This document shows positions 25,263-37,851 of a DNA stretch of 64,000 bases, one piece after another; position 1 is the first letter of the stretch; each line of letters opens with the position of its first letter. Both the position numbers and the translations under genes were made by a program. This DNA is from Aquanectria penicillioides (taxonomy: Eukaryota; Ascomycota; Sordariomycetes; Hypocreales; Nectriaceae): NCBI GenBank assembly GCA_003415625.1, contig PYIU01000001.1, positions 6,884,210 through 6,948,209 of the forward strand, written 5' to 3'. The notes beneath the pieces were generated by a model. That model was not told where the DNA came from and made no database searches. It saw nothing but the letters and a program-made list of their open reading frames with translations.

Positions 25263-28200
25263 TACTAAATTTATTAGTTCCTTTATATTATAATAAAGAC
25301 ATTATAAAGGGTGCTAGAGTCCAGTTTTATAGGTATTAGAAATATAGGCTTATCTTATAGGGATATAGAATAGAACCTTCTATAAAAGAGATGCCCTTTG
25401 CACTTCCCCTAAAAGGGAGAGAGAGAAATAAAGATAAATTAATTACAATAAAACCACTATATATAGTAACTTTACCTATTAATATTAATTTATATTACTA
25501 TTAGGTAATATAAAATAATAAGATAAAAGAGACTTACTTTATATACCTTAAGTATAAAGTTAAATGCTATAATATATAATTTAATAAGAAAATAATCTAT
25601 AAGCTATTTATACTATTTGCTTAAAATATATACTAAAGGAATTTTAATTAATTCTTTAAAGTATACTTTATTATATATTATAATATATAATGTTTTTTAT
25701 AATATATTAATAGAATTTTATAATATTATTAAATATATTAAATAATAAGCAATATATAATATATAGTATTATATTTATATAAAAATAAATAAAAATAATA
25801 AAATTTAATTAATAATTAAAAAAAGAATTAAATTTCTTAAATTAATTAATATACCTAAAATAAAAGTAGATCTTTTTAATTAAATAAATATTTATTATTT
25901 ATTTAAAAAGAAACTAAAAACTATAAAAATAGAATATAATATATATACTTTAAGATATATTTTTAATTATAAAGTAAAGATAACTCTTTTAAAGGAAGAA
26001 TAACTAAAAGACTTTAAAGAGAACTTTTAAAACTAAAATATTAATAACTTTACTTAATTAAAGATATTTATGTAAAAAAAAAGCTTAAAAAATATATTAT
26101 ATTATAAAGAGATTTATATAAAAAAGAAAAATATAAAAATTAATATTATTTTTATTAAACTCTTAAAGGTAAAAAAGCTTTAAATTTAAAATCAAAATAT
26201 ATTACTAATAATAAAAGCTTTTAACTATTTAAAAGATAATACTTTAATTAATATTAAGCTTAATACTATAGAACTTAATGCCTAATAATAACTATAAAAG
26301 AGAATATAGTAATAAAAAGAAAGAATTAAAGCTTAAAAATAAAAGATTAATTTAAAAAATATCTTTTAGAAAAAATAAAGAAATAAGCAATATAAATATA
26401 ATTATTTTAATAAAATAAATAACTCTTTTTTTTAAATAAATATATATAATAATATTAATAATACTATACTATATTAAATAATCCCTTTAATTAAGGTTTT
26501 AAATAAAAAGCTAGATTTAATAAAGGCTATTTACTTTATAAAAATATAAATTAAGAAAAGGAATTATATAGAAAAAATATATAATAACTTAAATAATAAG
26601 ATTTAATACTTTTTTAATATATATTTAATAATTAAAATAAAACTAATTTAATTCTATATATTATTTTTAATAATCCTTAATAAATAAGCAAGTAATTACT
26701 TTATCTATTATATTAACTGCAATTTAATCTTTATAAAAATATTTAAATAGATAAAGAGCTATTTTAATATAAAGATTAATTAGCAATACTATTATATAGA
26801 TTAAAGCTTTTTTATATTTAATATTATAAAGAATAATTAAATATAAAAAAAAAGAATATAATAAAGGTTTTATAGTCTTTATTTAATAAGCTATAACTAT
26901 ACTAAAAAGCATTTAGCTTTAATTATATAGATAAAGATTAATTAATTATAAATATAATTTAAGTATACTATAATATTCTTAAGTTAGCATTTATATTATT
27001 TAACTCTATAAAGAAGTTTAAAGAATTATATTTATAGCTTTAATCCTTAATTAAGATATTATAATATTAATTAATAGTAAAAATATTAAATTAATATATT
27101 TTAAACTATAAATTCTATTGCTATAGTTATAATAAAAAGTATAAATAAGAATATAACTATAGTTAAGCCTAAAGTAGCCTATTTTAAAAGAAGAAGTATT
27201 ATATATATAATAAAAAAGGTATTTTTTTTATTAAATACTTAAAAAATAAAAGATATTAAGCTAAAGATTAATACTTTAAGGAATAAAAATTATAAAAAGA
27301 AAAGCATAATATATAAAAGTATATAGCTTTTTTAACTAACTATAAGAAAGAACTACTATAAAATAATATATATAATAGTAAATGCTTAATAAATAAAGAG
27401 TTTAAAAGCAATAACTATTTAACTATAGCCTACCTTTTAAATAAGGCATTTTAGCACTATTTTAAAGAGTTATATAAAGAAGAAAATAAATAAGGCAAAA
27501 ACTAGCAATTTTTCCTTAATTACTATTTATATAGAGTGTTTTAAGGCATTATATTAAATATAGGTACTATAATAGTATTAATAGCTAAAAAGGATTAATT
27601 TTTAGTATTATAATAAAAAGATTTAATAATTAAGCTTAATATAGAAGAAGTAAGGGTAGCTAAAATACACTTTAGTAATAACAATTTATATAGTTTACTA
27701 AAAATAATAATAGTCTAGACCTTAATTAAAATAGTTTTATTTTATATTATAGATATATTAATACTGTTCTTTCTTTACTTTAAGGATATAGATTGCTTTA
27801 GTATTTATTTAAATAATATTACTAATAAATTAATATATAAGAATAAGAGAATTTTAATTATTTAAAATAAAAATATTTATAATTCTTTTTAATAGAATAA
27901 AAGGCAATAATTACTTTTTTTAATAAAGCTAAACTATAATATATTTATATATATTTTAATTATCTATTTATATTATATTTATATAGGCTATTAATAAAAG
28001 CAGGCTATAATATTAAATATAAAGTAATTAAAATAATATAGAAATTCTATTATTACTATTAAATAAAAAGCAAGGCATTAAAATAATTTAAGTTTATATT
28101 AAAAAATAATTATAACCTTAATTATAAAGTAATTATTAATATAATATATTTAGATTTTTAATTAATCCTCTATATTATTAATATAGTAATATTTTTTAAG

Positions 28201-28369
28201 TAAAATAGTTTTTAGTAAATATATTAGTAAAAGAAACTTAAAAAGCATTAAAGATATATTAAATTAATATTTACTTTAGCCTATTAAATATTATTATTTA
28301 TAATATTAGTATTAATTTTATAGCTATTAAATTTAAAAGTAAAGGTAAATTAATAGATATTATTTACTA
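25263..28369 (+). pseudogene. Degenerate Ty1/Copia gag-pol (gag, protease, integrase part)
   Basis: Plus-strand ghost protein. A Cys-knuckle-like part with a following basic stretch lies near 27110-27310. An aspartic-protease core reads GIILNIGTIIVLIAKKDQF at 27545-27603, where N-I-G at 27557-27565 stands for the D-T/S-G active site. It continues through KIHFSNNNLYSLL near 27670-27700 and FKDIDCFSIYLNNITNKLI near 27780-27840. The GAG-pre-integrase/integrase part reads YRLLIKAGYNIKYKVIKII near 27985-28040, with a decayed zinc-binding stretch after it. Sequence stops at 28369 at block B, so the catalytic integrase, RT and RNase H are missing. A possible LTR/leader remnant lies at 25312-25450 (tgctagagtccagttttat). 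Integrity is lost throughout. Confidence 0.65.
25312..25450 (+). repeat. Possible LTR/leader remnant of the Copia relic
   Basis: Less AT-rich island that begins tgctagagtccagttttat and precedes the gag ghost. The 14-mer agtccagttttata recurs at about 62496-62509, followed by loosely similar sequence (gatatag, cctttt), which suggests a second fragment of the same LTR family there. No paired LTR was found on the right side. Confidence 0.4.
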
Positions 28370-28371
28370 TG

Positions 28372-28667
28372 CTCTTTAAAGAACTTGTGCTCTTTAAAGA
28401 ACTTGTTCTAAAAGAGACCTATTTGGCGCCGGCTCTAACTACCCTACTCACCCCCCCCCCCTCCCCCTCCCCCTCCCCCTTTGTGCGCGTGTGTGTGTGT
28501 GTGCGTGCGTTATTGTGAGGCTGCGGTTGGTCGGTCGGTCGGTCGGTCGGTCGGGTGGTTGTGGGCTGGGGTTGTGGGCTAGGGATGAAAAATTGCATGC
28601 AAGTTATGTGAATATTATGTGATAAAAAGCGTGAATATTATATGATTTTTATGTGACTTTGTGTAAC
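28372..28667. repeat. GC-rich inverted-repeat block B (better-preserved partner of block A)
   Basis: Contains in order a duplicated word ctctttaaagaacttg (28372-28387 and 28390-28405), GCGCCGGCTC, a 30-nt C-rich run with four C tracts (28450-28479), a GT run (28486-28500), a GGTC tetranucleotide run (28528-28555), and a pair of gtgaatattatgtga-like words (28609-28650). It is the reverse complement of 8103-8362 and shows few CA-to-TA changes. It truncates the Copia relic on its left. Confidence 0.8.
28450..28479 (-). other. G-quadruplex-type motif in block B
   Basis: The minus strand carries four or more G tracts of five bases separated by single A bases, ending in a longer G run. The equivalent position in block A (8287-8301) is also a G run. 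Quadruplex formation is predicted from sequence pattern only. Confidence 0.7.
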
Positions 28668-28734
28668 CTAAAAAGTGGGTCCTTTTTGCTTTTTTAGTAA
28701 TTTTCTTTATTATTATTTTTAAGCTATTTTAAGG

Positions 28735-29555
28735 CTTTTTTATATTTAATCTTTTTATTAGTTATTTTATTAGCTGTTTTATTAGCTCTTTTATTAGCTA
28801 TATTTAATGCTATTTTATTTATTGTATTTTTAGCTTTTTTATTAGCTATTTTACTAGCTATATTATTAGCTATTTTACTTGCTGTTTTATTTATTGTATT
28901 TTTAGCTATATATTAGCTATTTTATTAGCTTCTTTATTAGCTATTTTATTAGCTTCTTTATTAGCTTTTTTATTAGCTTCTTTATTAGCTATTTTATTAG
29001 CTATTTTATTAGCTATTTTATTAGCTATTTTACTTGCTATTTTATTAGCTACTTTATTAGCTATATTTAATGCTATTTTATTTATTGTATTTTTAGCTAT
29101 TATATTAGCTATTTTACTATCTATTATATTAGCTATTTTACTATTTATTATATTAGCTATTTTACTAGCTATTTTATTAGCTACTTTATTAGCTATATTT
29201 AATGCTATTTTATTTATTGTATTTTTAGCTATTATATTAGCTATTTTATTAGCTATTTTATTTACTATTTTATTTATTGTATTTTTAGCTATTTTATTAG
29301 CTATTTTACTTACTATTTTATTAGCTGCTTTATTTACTATATTTAATGCTATTTTATTTACTAATATATTAGCTAGTATATTTACTATTTTATTTACTAT
29401 TATATTAACTATTATTTTTACTATTATATTAGCTATTATATTAGCTATTATATTAGCTATTATATTAAGACTTATATTAGCTATTATATTAGCTATTATA
29501 TTAGCTATTATATTAAGACTTATATTAGCTATTATATTTATTTTTTTACTATTTT
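28735..29555. repeat. 12-bp minisatellite, unit TTTTATTAGCTA
   Basis: More than 60 imperfect units, with a higher-order pattern in which a longer block containing ATTTAATGCTATTTTATTTATTG-type variants recurs (about 28805, 29065, 29195, 29335). The period is a multiple of three. On the minus strand one frame is free of stops from about 29555 to 28915, repeating the tetrapeptide I-A-N-K with variants, and after a small indel another frame continues to about 28740. No ATG opens it. It is not claimed as a gene. Confidence 0.9.
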
Positions 29556-30221
29556 ACTATTTGACTATTTTACTATTTTATTATTTAAAGTAAATATATT
29601 AAATATATATATATATATATATTAATAAAACTATTTTTAAAGGGGGGAGGGAGGGGAGGGAGAAATTAAAATCCTTTAGTATATTATTATTTATTTAATA
29701 TATTTATTATTTAATTTAAATACTTTATATAATTTATTTATTTTATTAAACCTTTTTAATATATATTATATTTTATAATACTATTTATATAATATTAAAT
29801 TTTCTATTATAGTATTTAATATATAGTCTATTTTATTCTATATATTATAATATATAATATAAGGCTTATATTAGGTATTATACTATATAAATAGCTATAT
29901 ATAAAGGATTTTATATATACTATTAAAAATATAAAAAGTAATATATATATAATCTTTTAAAATGTATTTATTTATTTTAATATATATATATATTTATATA
30001 TATCTTTATTATATATATATATATTTTATATATATTTATTTTATATATATATCTATTTTATATATATTATTATTTTATATATATATCTATTATATATATA
30101 TTTCTATTTTATAATAAATATACTTAAATACTATATATTTAATTAATAACTTAAAAGTCTATTATATATTTATATATTTAATATAGTATTATATAAACAA
30201 TTATAATTAAAACACATACAA
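29556..30221. other. AT-rich spacer with G-run and TA microsatellites
   Basis: Holds a TA run (29598-29620), a G-rich motif aggggggagggaggggaggg (29641-29660) that could form a quadruplex on the plus strand, and a long region of TATATATTTATTTT-like repeats (29975-30115). No gene or element was recognised. Confidence 0.6.
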
Positions 30222-30299
30222 CCTTTACCCTTAAAGTTATAACTGCTTATAGCTATTTTAAACTACCTTTAAAATGTTTAAAACTATAATTAATTAATC

Positions 30300-31750
30300 C
30301 CTTATATTAAATTACCCCTAAATATAATAGTGCATTAAGGGCGCAATACTAATACTATAGCCCTTTTAATAGTTATTAATTTAAAAAGATATAGCATTAA
30401 AAATAGCTAATATAACCCCCTTTTTACTGCTAATTAATATAGTAATATACTTAAAATAAATAAAGTAATAAAAGCTAATAGAAGCCTTATAATTAATAAA
30501 AATAAAAAAGCTTATAAAGCTATTATTAAAATTATTCTATTTTATTTTCTTAAAGCAATTTAAAAGGTATTTTAAATCTATATTAATATATATAAAGTGC
30601 GCTTTTGCCCTTTCTTTAAAATTAATATAACCTTTAAAGAGAGACTTATTAATAAAATCACTACTATTATAATAATTGCTATTATTATAATAATAATAGC
30701 TATTTTAGCTAATTTAAGCTTTTTTTCTTTTTAGCTAATATAGCAATCTTATATATTAATTCTTTTATATAGTTTTATACCTATAAATACTAAAACTAAT
30801 AAATATATAATATATAGCTATATTAAGTATAAGATTACTATTTATACTAAAAATACCTTTAAAAATATTAAAAACTATATTTTAATAAAAACTATATAAA
30901 TAGTAAATTAAGCCTATAGCAATTTTTATATAGTTATAATATATTGCCTTTTTAATAAAAATATAATCTTTATTTTTTTTACTTTAAAATAGGCTAAAGC
31001 CTTTTATAAAAAAGAATAAATAGCTATTATATTTAAAATAATACTTTTTTTTTTTTTTTTAATAAAAAGAATTTAAATTAAATTTATTTTTAATAATATA
31101 AATTAATTTATTAAAATTATTAATAATATTAATCCTTTAAGAGTTAATAAAGTAAAGCTTATTTAAGCCTATAATAGTATTATAATAAAGATAAATTTAA
31201 TTCTTTATATTCTATTTATTAAAAAAGCTAATAGCCTATATAATAATAAATTACTCTTTAATATTAAACTTTATAATTATAAACCCTTTAATAAAGAATT
31301 AAAACCTATTTAATGCTTTTAATACTATAAGTATAGCTATATTATAAGAAATTATTAATTTACTTTAATCTATAGTTAATATAATAGCTTAATATATAAT
31401 AATTGCTTTATTAAAAAAAGAAAAATCCTTTATTATTATACTTTATACTATAAGGATTATTTAGCCTAAAGTTATATTTATTTTATAGTAAAAAAGCATT
31501 AAATTTATATAAAAGAAAAATACTATAAATAATTAATAAAATATAAAAATGCACTTTAATATAGTAAAATATTCTTTATATATAATAAAATAGCTTTTTT
31601 AAAAACTCTTTCTTTATAGCTTCTCTTTTTATTAAAAGAATTAATTAACTTTTAGGCTTTATAAATAAATAGCATTATATTTTATTTAATCCTTTTCTTT
31701 TTTTTAGTATCTATACTTTATTGCTATTATTTATTAAATTAACCCTTTTA
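30300..31750 (+). pseudogene. Degenerate LINE ORF1 with CCHC zinc knuckle (copy II)
   Basis: A plus-strand ghost. From 31314 the codons read C-F-stop-Y-Y-K-Y-S-Y-I-I-R-N-Y, which is a C-x2-C-x4-H-x4-C knuckle in which TGC has become TAC and CAT has become TAT. More Cys-rich segments follow, as in fungal LINE ORF1 proteins. The parallel segment in copy V (49175-49215) still reads C-F-stop-Y-Y-K-Y-S-Y-I-A-R-N-Y with less decay around it. The role would be RNA binding in the retrotransposition particle. Boundaries are approximate. Confidence 0.6.
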
Positions 31751-31849
31751 TTTATATTTAATTAAAATAGATTTTATTTTAAAATATATATTATTGCCTT
31801 AAGTTAATCTATTAAATACTATATATCTATAATAAATATAATATATTTA

Positions 31850-34800
31850 TATTTTTAAAACTAGCTAAAAACTAAAAGATTAATACCTTAATAAACCCTA
31901 AAAGATTAAATTATATTATAATTTATTACTTAAGCTATATAGCTCTTTATATATATAAATAATATAAATTAAAGATCTAAATTTATTAAGTAAAGGAAGA
32001 CTAAATTAAAGTTAATTTTAAATACTACTATATAAAAATAATTATAGTATATAACCCTTTAGGAAATAAAGGAGATTTAAGGGCAATATATACCCTAGCT
32101 AACCTTACTTTAGCCCTTAAGATAATTATAATTAAAGACTTTAATCTATACTATTTAATATAAAACTGCTATAATAAAATCACTTTATATAGCTTAATCT
32201 TTTTAATAGAAATATAATAATTAAATATAGCCTTAATAATCCTTTATAAAACTATAACTTAAAAAGTAAGTAATACTAAAAATAGCACTTTTAATTTAGC
32301 TTAAGCCTTAAAGAATAGCTATATTGCTTATTTAAGCTTTAATTATAATTTAAATAGCTTTAATTATATTTTATAGCAAATATATATTAAGTTCTTTATA
32401 GATATATTGCCCTCCCTTTTATTAGACCTTTAGCCTATAGCATTTAACTAATATATAATAAACCTTAAAAAAGCTAAACTTAAAGTATAAATTACTCTTT
32501 ACTAAACTTTAGGCAAAATAACCTTTATATAATAGCTAAAAAAGGCAATTAAATAGCTAACTTAAAGACTGTATTAAATTGCTTAATATATTACCTTAAT
32601 ATAAAGGCAATTTAAGCCTAATTGCAATAATTAATAGAACTAGCTTATTATAAAGGCTATTTGCTAATTTAAATAAATATAAAAATATATATAATATAAT
32701 AGTATAGCAATTAATTAACTAAAACTGCAAAAAGCAAGTAATAAATAAAAGGCTTATATAGCTAAAGTTAAGTATATAGCTTAATATAATACTCTATTTA
32801 AAGCTAAAATAAAGAAAGATATTAATAGCTAAAAAAAACTTTAGAACTTAAAGAAATAGATATAACTTTAAAGTAATATTGCTTTAGCCTCTTTATAGCT
32901 TCTTTCTTTTAATTGCCTTAAGTAAGATTCTTTAGCTATAAGCTATATTAAAAAGGCAATTATATTAATAAAATATTTCTTTTTTAAGCTTTAGGTAAAG
33001 AATTAAAATATTAAATTTATTATAATAAACCTTATAATATAACTATTAAATATAAACTATATACTATAAAATGCTAAGGACTTAATGCAAAACTATATTA
33101 AACTTTATAAATTAGCTTATTTACTTTTTAAAATTTAATTATAGAAAGCTTTTAATAGTAATAAATTCTCTATTAGCTTCCTTAAAGTATATAGTAAGCC
33201 CTTTTTAAAAGCCCTTATTATTATTATTAATATAAGTATTATATTTAGGCATTTTCTATATTACTTTTATTATATAACTATTATTATTATTTTTAAATTA
33301 AATAAAATAATAGCTTAAAAATATATAGTATTTAAATAGAAATCTATTTCTTTTTTAATATAATAAATAAAGTAATAAAGTTAATAATAGCTTAATAAAT
33401 AGCAATAATAGCTAAAAACCTAAATATACTCTTTAATAGTTAAATAGAAAATAGACCTTAAAGGTTTATTAAGCTTGCCCTTATAGTTATAGTAAAAGTA
33501 ATATATATAGTATAGGCCTATAGTAAAATAGTATTGCTTCTTTAATTAAACTTTATTATAGCTTTTAATTTAATTAACTATAAAAGGCTTATTGCTACCC
33601 TTTATAATTAAGGCTATTTATAATAGTTATTAATTTAGCTTTTTAGCTATTTATTTAAGCAATTAATATGCCTTTAGTTTAATAGTAAGTTCTTTAAACT
33701 TTATAGTATTAAAGCTAAAGTCCTATAGAAATTGCTACTTTTCTTTATTCTCTTTATTTTATTTATATTAAGGCTTTATATAGTACTTAAGGAAGTTTTT
33801 AATATTATAATAATTAGATTTATTAATAATATAAATATATTTACATTTAAAAAAGATATAATAAAGACTTAAGCTTAATTTAAAGCTATATAAATAGTAT
33901 ATATATTTTAGGTCTTTATTAATAGTATAACCTTTAAATCTATTAAGGCTTAGCTCCTTTATTTCTTCTATTAATATTAAAGGCATTAAGTTTAATTAAC
34001 TCTTATTTATAATACAATCTAGCTATAAGAATTATATTATTTTTTTAAATTATAGCTATATAGAAAGCTACTTTAAGGCCTATATATCTTTAAGCTTAAA
34101 GGAAAACTTAAGTGCTAAAAGTAGGCCCTTACTGCCCTTATAGCAAGTATATAAAGAGTAAACCTTAAGGCTGCCTATATAATATATATATATATAATTA
34201 GATTTATAATTGCTTATAGTACTAATATATATTATTTTTAGTAAAAAGGGGCAATAATTTAAAAGGAATTACTAAAGCTTTATTTATTAAATAGATTTAA
34301 GCCTTTTATATTATTAAAAAAGGCTATAAAGCTATTTTAATTAAATTGCTAAAAAGTAAGTTTAAAATCCTTTTATTTAATATATACCTTAATAAATAAT
34401 TTATTTAATTTTAAAGCTAGCTTTAAGCTTAAAGTATTAAAAAACTTATTTTTTTTATAATTATATTAATAATATATTAAATCTATTACTATTATTATAA
34501 TAGCCTTTAATATAAATTAATATAAAAATATAAAGAATAGCTTATTAATTAGCTTTTTAATAAAGAATATAAAGAAAATTAAAAGTTAATTAAAAATTAA
34601 GTATTAATTAATTAAAAGCATTAATAAAAATAAACTAAATATAAATCTTATAAATAGTATATAAATAATAAAATAAAGATAGCTAAAATCTTTTTATTTT
34701 TATAAAAAAAAAGATTATTTATTTATATAAAAGACTTAAAAAGTATAAAAGCTTTTTGCTTATTTAAATATAAATAAAATATATTAAACTTTAGAGATTT

Positions 34801-36150
34801 CTTTTCTAAAGAAAGGTCCTTAAGGTAAGTATACCTTAATGCTAATATAAAAATACTATTAAAACAATTAGCTATATTATATTATATTACTTACTTTACT
34901 TAAGCTAAAGGAAAACTTTATTTAATTTACTTTATAATCTCCTTAAGTTTAAGCAATATTTATTTAAAGCCTAAATTATATATTGCTTTATTAAATAGCT
35001 AGCCTATTTATATATTATACTATACTATAAGCTAGCTATTAAGCTATATTTAGTTTAAAATATATTTATTTTTATACTATTTTTACCTTTTAGTAACTCT
35101 TTTACTTAAGCGCTTTAACCTTTTTATTAAAAGGGAAATTAATATACCTAAAAAAACCCCCTTTAAAAAAAAGAAAAAACCGGCCTATTATAGAAATAAT
35201 ATACTAAAGCCTACCCCTTTAATAGCTAGGTTTTTATTTTAGCTTTATTTTAATTTTAAACTTTATCTTTATTTACTATTATATTTAATCTATACTTATT
35301 TACTTTAGTAACTCTATTTACTTTAAGTTTATATCCTTTTTAAAAAATATAAAATTTATTTTATTCTTTTTACTATTCTTTTTATTATCTTTCTCTTTAT
35401 CCTTAAGCCCTTTTTACTTTAATCCCTTTTTAGCTTTATTTAAACTTAAGCTATTACTTAAGGAGCTATATTAAACTTTAGTCTTTACTATTAATATTAG
35501 CTAATATAAACCTATATTAAGACTAACCCTATCTATTGCTACTATTACTTTTTAATACTATTTATCCTTAAGTAGCCTTAGCCCCTTTAATTAAAAAAGG
35601 CAGTATAGCTATTAAGCTCTTAAGAGCTATAGCTATATAATTAACTCTATTAATTAGCTTATAGAGCTAATTAGCACTAAAACCTATAGTTAGAACTATA
35701 GGTATAGCTTAAAAGCATGCTTAAATTACCCTTTTTTTAGCTTAAATAGCCTTAGCCTTTAACTACTAAAGCTCCTTTTTTTATAATTTATATTAGCAAT
35801 ATATTTATAGTAGAACTAAATTAAGCTATACTTACTATAGCTATCCCTTTCTATAAAGCTATTATTAATATATAGGCATTAGCCTTTACTAAATATAATA
35901 GTAGCTTATATAGCTTATATATATAAGTATAAGCTATATAGCTATTAGCTTTAGTATCTACTAATAGTTAGTTTCCTTTAGCTATAAAAAATAAAAAAAG
36001 AAGGATTATATATTAGCTTAATCTTAATATAAACTATTCTTTTTATTTCTTGCTATTTATATAATGCATATAAAATAAAGTAAATTCTATATTGCCTTTA
36101 AAGTTAGTATAGTACCCTTTGCCTTAATATAGCTAATTTAATATTTTAAT
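31850..36150 (+). pseudogene. Degenerate LINE ORF2: APE endonuclease and reverse transcriptase (copy II)
   Basis: The endonuclease relic is collinear with the better-preserved copy at 43653-43930, whose frame shows AAYNPPGGKGDLGAMRALAG and GDFNLHHPI, a classic exonuclease-endonuclease-phosphatase signature. The RT relic includes a stretch near 33340-33400 decayed from the family's RPISLL-x-IGK block and one near 33540-33580 decayed from the QLD-x-x-x-AFD motif. A short antisense open frame at 33768-33986 lies inside this gene and is a shadow. A C-terminal RNase H is possible but was not recognised with confidence. Confidence 0.6.
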
Positions 36151-36199
36151 ATCTATTAATATTAGCATAAAATACTATTTATAAATATATTAAATATAT

Positions 36200-36265
36200 A
36201 TTGTTATTATTATTATTATAATTATAGTTATAATTATAGTTATAGTTATTATTATTATTATTATA
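36200..36265. repeat. TTA/ATAGTT microsatellite in LINE copy II
   Basis: Short ATT and TATAGT repeats at the same LINE position as the 108-bp TTA run in copy I and the ~190-bp run in copy IV. Confidence 0.8.
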
Positions 36266-36536
36266 GTTATTATTTTTAGCTATATATAATTAGTATAAAA
36301 TAGCAATAGAAATAGCAATTAGCGCTTATATAAATTAAGTATTTTATATAAGCAATATATTAATAGAGCATATACTTAAAGGCAATAAAAAAGCTTTTAT
36401 AGAGGTATATAAGGAAAGAAGAAAAGGAAAGGAAATAGATATACTAATAAAGATTAAAAAATAATAATAGCAATACTTAAATAGCTAATAGCCAGCCAGC
36501 TGCTAGCTAGCATTAGGTTAATGCTTTACTTTTTGC

Positions 36537-36570
36537 AATAGGCCTATAGTATAGATAATTTAGGCCTATT
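36537..36570 (+). other. LINE 3'-UTR hairpin (copy II)
   Basis: Perfect AATAGGCCTA / TAGGCCTATT inverted repeat with a 14-nt loop. Confidence 0.75.
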
Positions 36571-36804
36571 ATAGGCTTTACTTTTACCTTGCTTACTAAT
36601 CCTACAATTAGGCAAATAGGATATTTTAGTAATAGCATTAAACTAACTTTTAATTTAATGCTCCCCTATAGAGGACTTGCATTAAGTCCAATATTGTATT
36701 AAATAAAGGTTTTTATTTTACTAGTATAGTTTTTTCCTTTATTTATATAATATAGAAGCACTATTTACCTTATAGGTCTATAGAGTAATAATAAATAAAT
36801 AAAA

Positions 36805-37851
36805 TATAGTATTTAATCTATATTTATTAATTATATTATAAGGTTTATTATAATAAATTTAATATTTTAATTATTTACTTAAAGTTTTAAAAAAAAGTAT
36901 TTTATTAATATAATTACTTTTTTTAATATAGCTAATGGCTAAAAAAATTAACTTAAAGCAATTAAAAGAAAAAAGCTATAATAAAAATAAAGTAATATTA
37001 TTTTAAAGCTATATTTATTTTTTTAAGTTTTAAAGTTTCTTTTAGCTATTAATACCTTTTTCTATCTTTATATTAAATAAAGTACTATATTAAGCTATAT
37101 ATTTAACTTTAGCTATATATATCTTTTATTTATTATTTACTTTTTGTGATTTTAATTAATTAATTAATATACTATTATATTATATATACTTTTATATATA
37201 TATATAAATTAATAAATAGCCTTTATAATAGGCTAATTCTATTAATTATTGCAATTAGGCCTAAGCTACCTTTATATTAAAGTAGTATATTAAGCAATTA
37301 AATATAGTCTTTAAATTAACTATTTAATTGCCTATTTTAGTTATTATATAAAAATAATCTTACTTAAGGTTTAATAGAAAGTAATTTATACTTTAAGCTT
37401 AATCTCTTTAAGGTCTATTATATATTAGTTAAATGCTATAAATTAAGGGTTTAATATAAAAAGTAATAATATATTTATAATAGAATTAATTTATATTTAT
37501 TATAGAATATAATTAAAGCTATTTAAATTATAATTAAAGCTTAAATTAAATTAAATATATTAATTTTTATATTATTTATTTTTTACATTACTATTTTATA
37601 AAAACTTATTAAAGCTATATTTAATTATTGCATTTCTATTAAAAAGATTAAGCTATATAAAGTAATTTTATTATAGTAATTTTATATTAAATAATATAAA
37701 TTAAATTTATTAATAATAATTATTTTAAGGGCTAATATAAGGCTAGCTAATATATATATTGCTTTTAGGCCTTTTTTATTTTTAATATATTATATATTAT
37801 AATTATTTTTATATAATAGTACTTAAAGTTAATTATTATCTTTACTTAATC
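36805..37851. other. AT-rich spacer between LINE copies II and III
   Basis: RIP-like AT-rich DNA with no recognised repeat partner or domain. Small GC words survive (37240-37300). It may be older transposon debris into which both LINEs inserted. Confidence 0.5.

Larger units (their letters stand above)
30222..36804 (+). mobile_element. Near full-length LINE, RIP-degraded (copy II)
   Basis: About 6.6 kb from the shared 5' end (cctttaccctta, compare cctttgccctta at 48068) to the TAAA tail. Order of relics: ORF1 with CCHC knuckle near 31314-31355; ORF2 endonuclease with KDFNL at 32134-32148; reverse transcriptase about 33150-34300; C-terminal region to about 36150; TTA microsatellite 36200-36265; hairpin 36537-36570; terminus at 36785. 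This architecture, with an APE-type endonuclease and CCHC ORF1, fits fungal Tad1/L1-like non-LTR elements. No intact frame remains. Confidence 0.8.

Noticed and set aside
28528..28555. GGTC tetranucleotide run considered as a telomere-like repeat
   Set aside because: The unit does not match TTAGGG-type fungal telomere repeats, the run is only ~28 bp, and it lies inside a dispersed inverted block with unique flanks.
28735..29555. CRISPR-array reading of the 12-bp periodic region
   Set aside because: The period is far too short, there are no unique spacers and the setting is eukaryotic; it is a minisatellite.
33768..33986. 72-codon minus-strand frame repeated at 45438-45656 and 51631-51849
   Set aside because: It is antisense to the LINE reverse-transcriptase region and is repeated only because the LINE is repeated. 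RIP puts few stops on this antisense frame; the real gene is on the plus strand.
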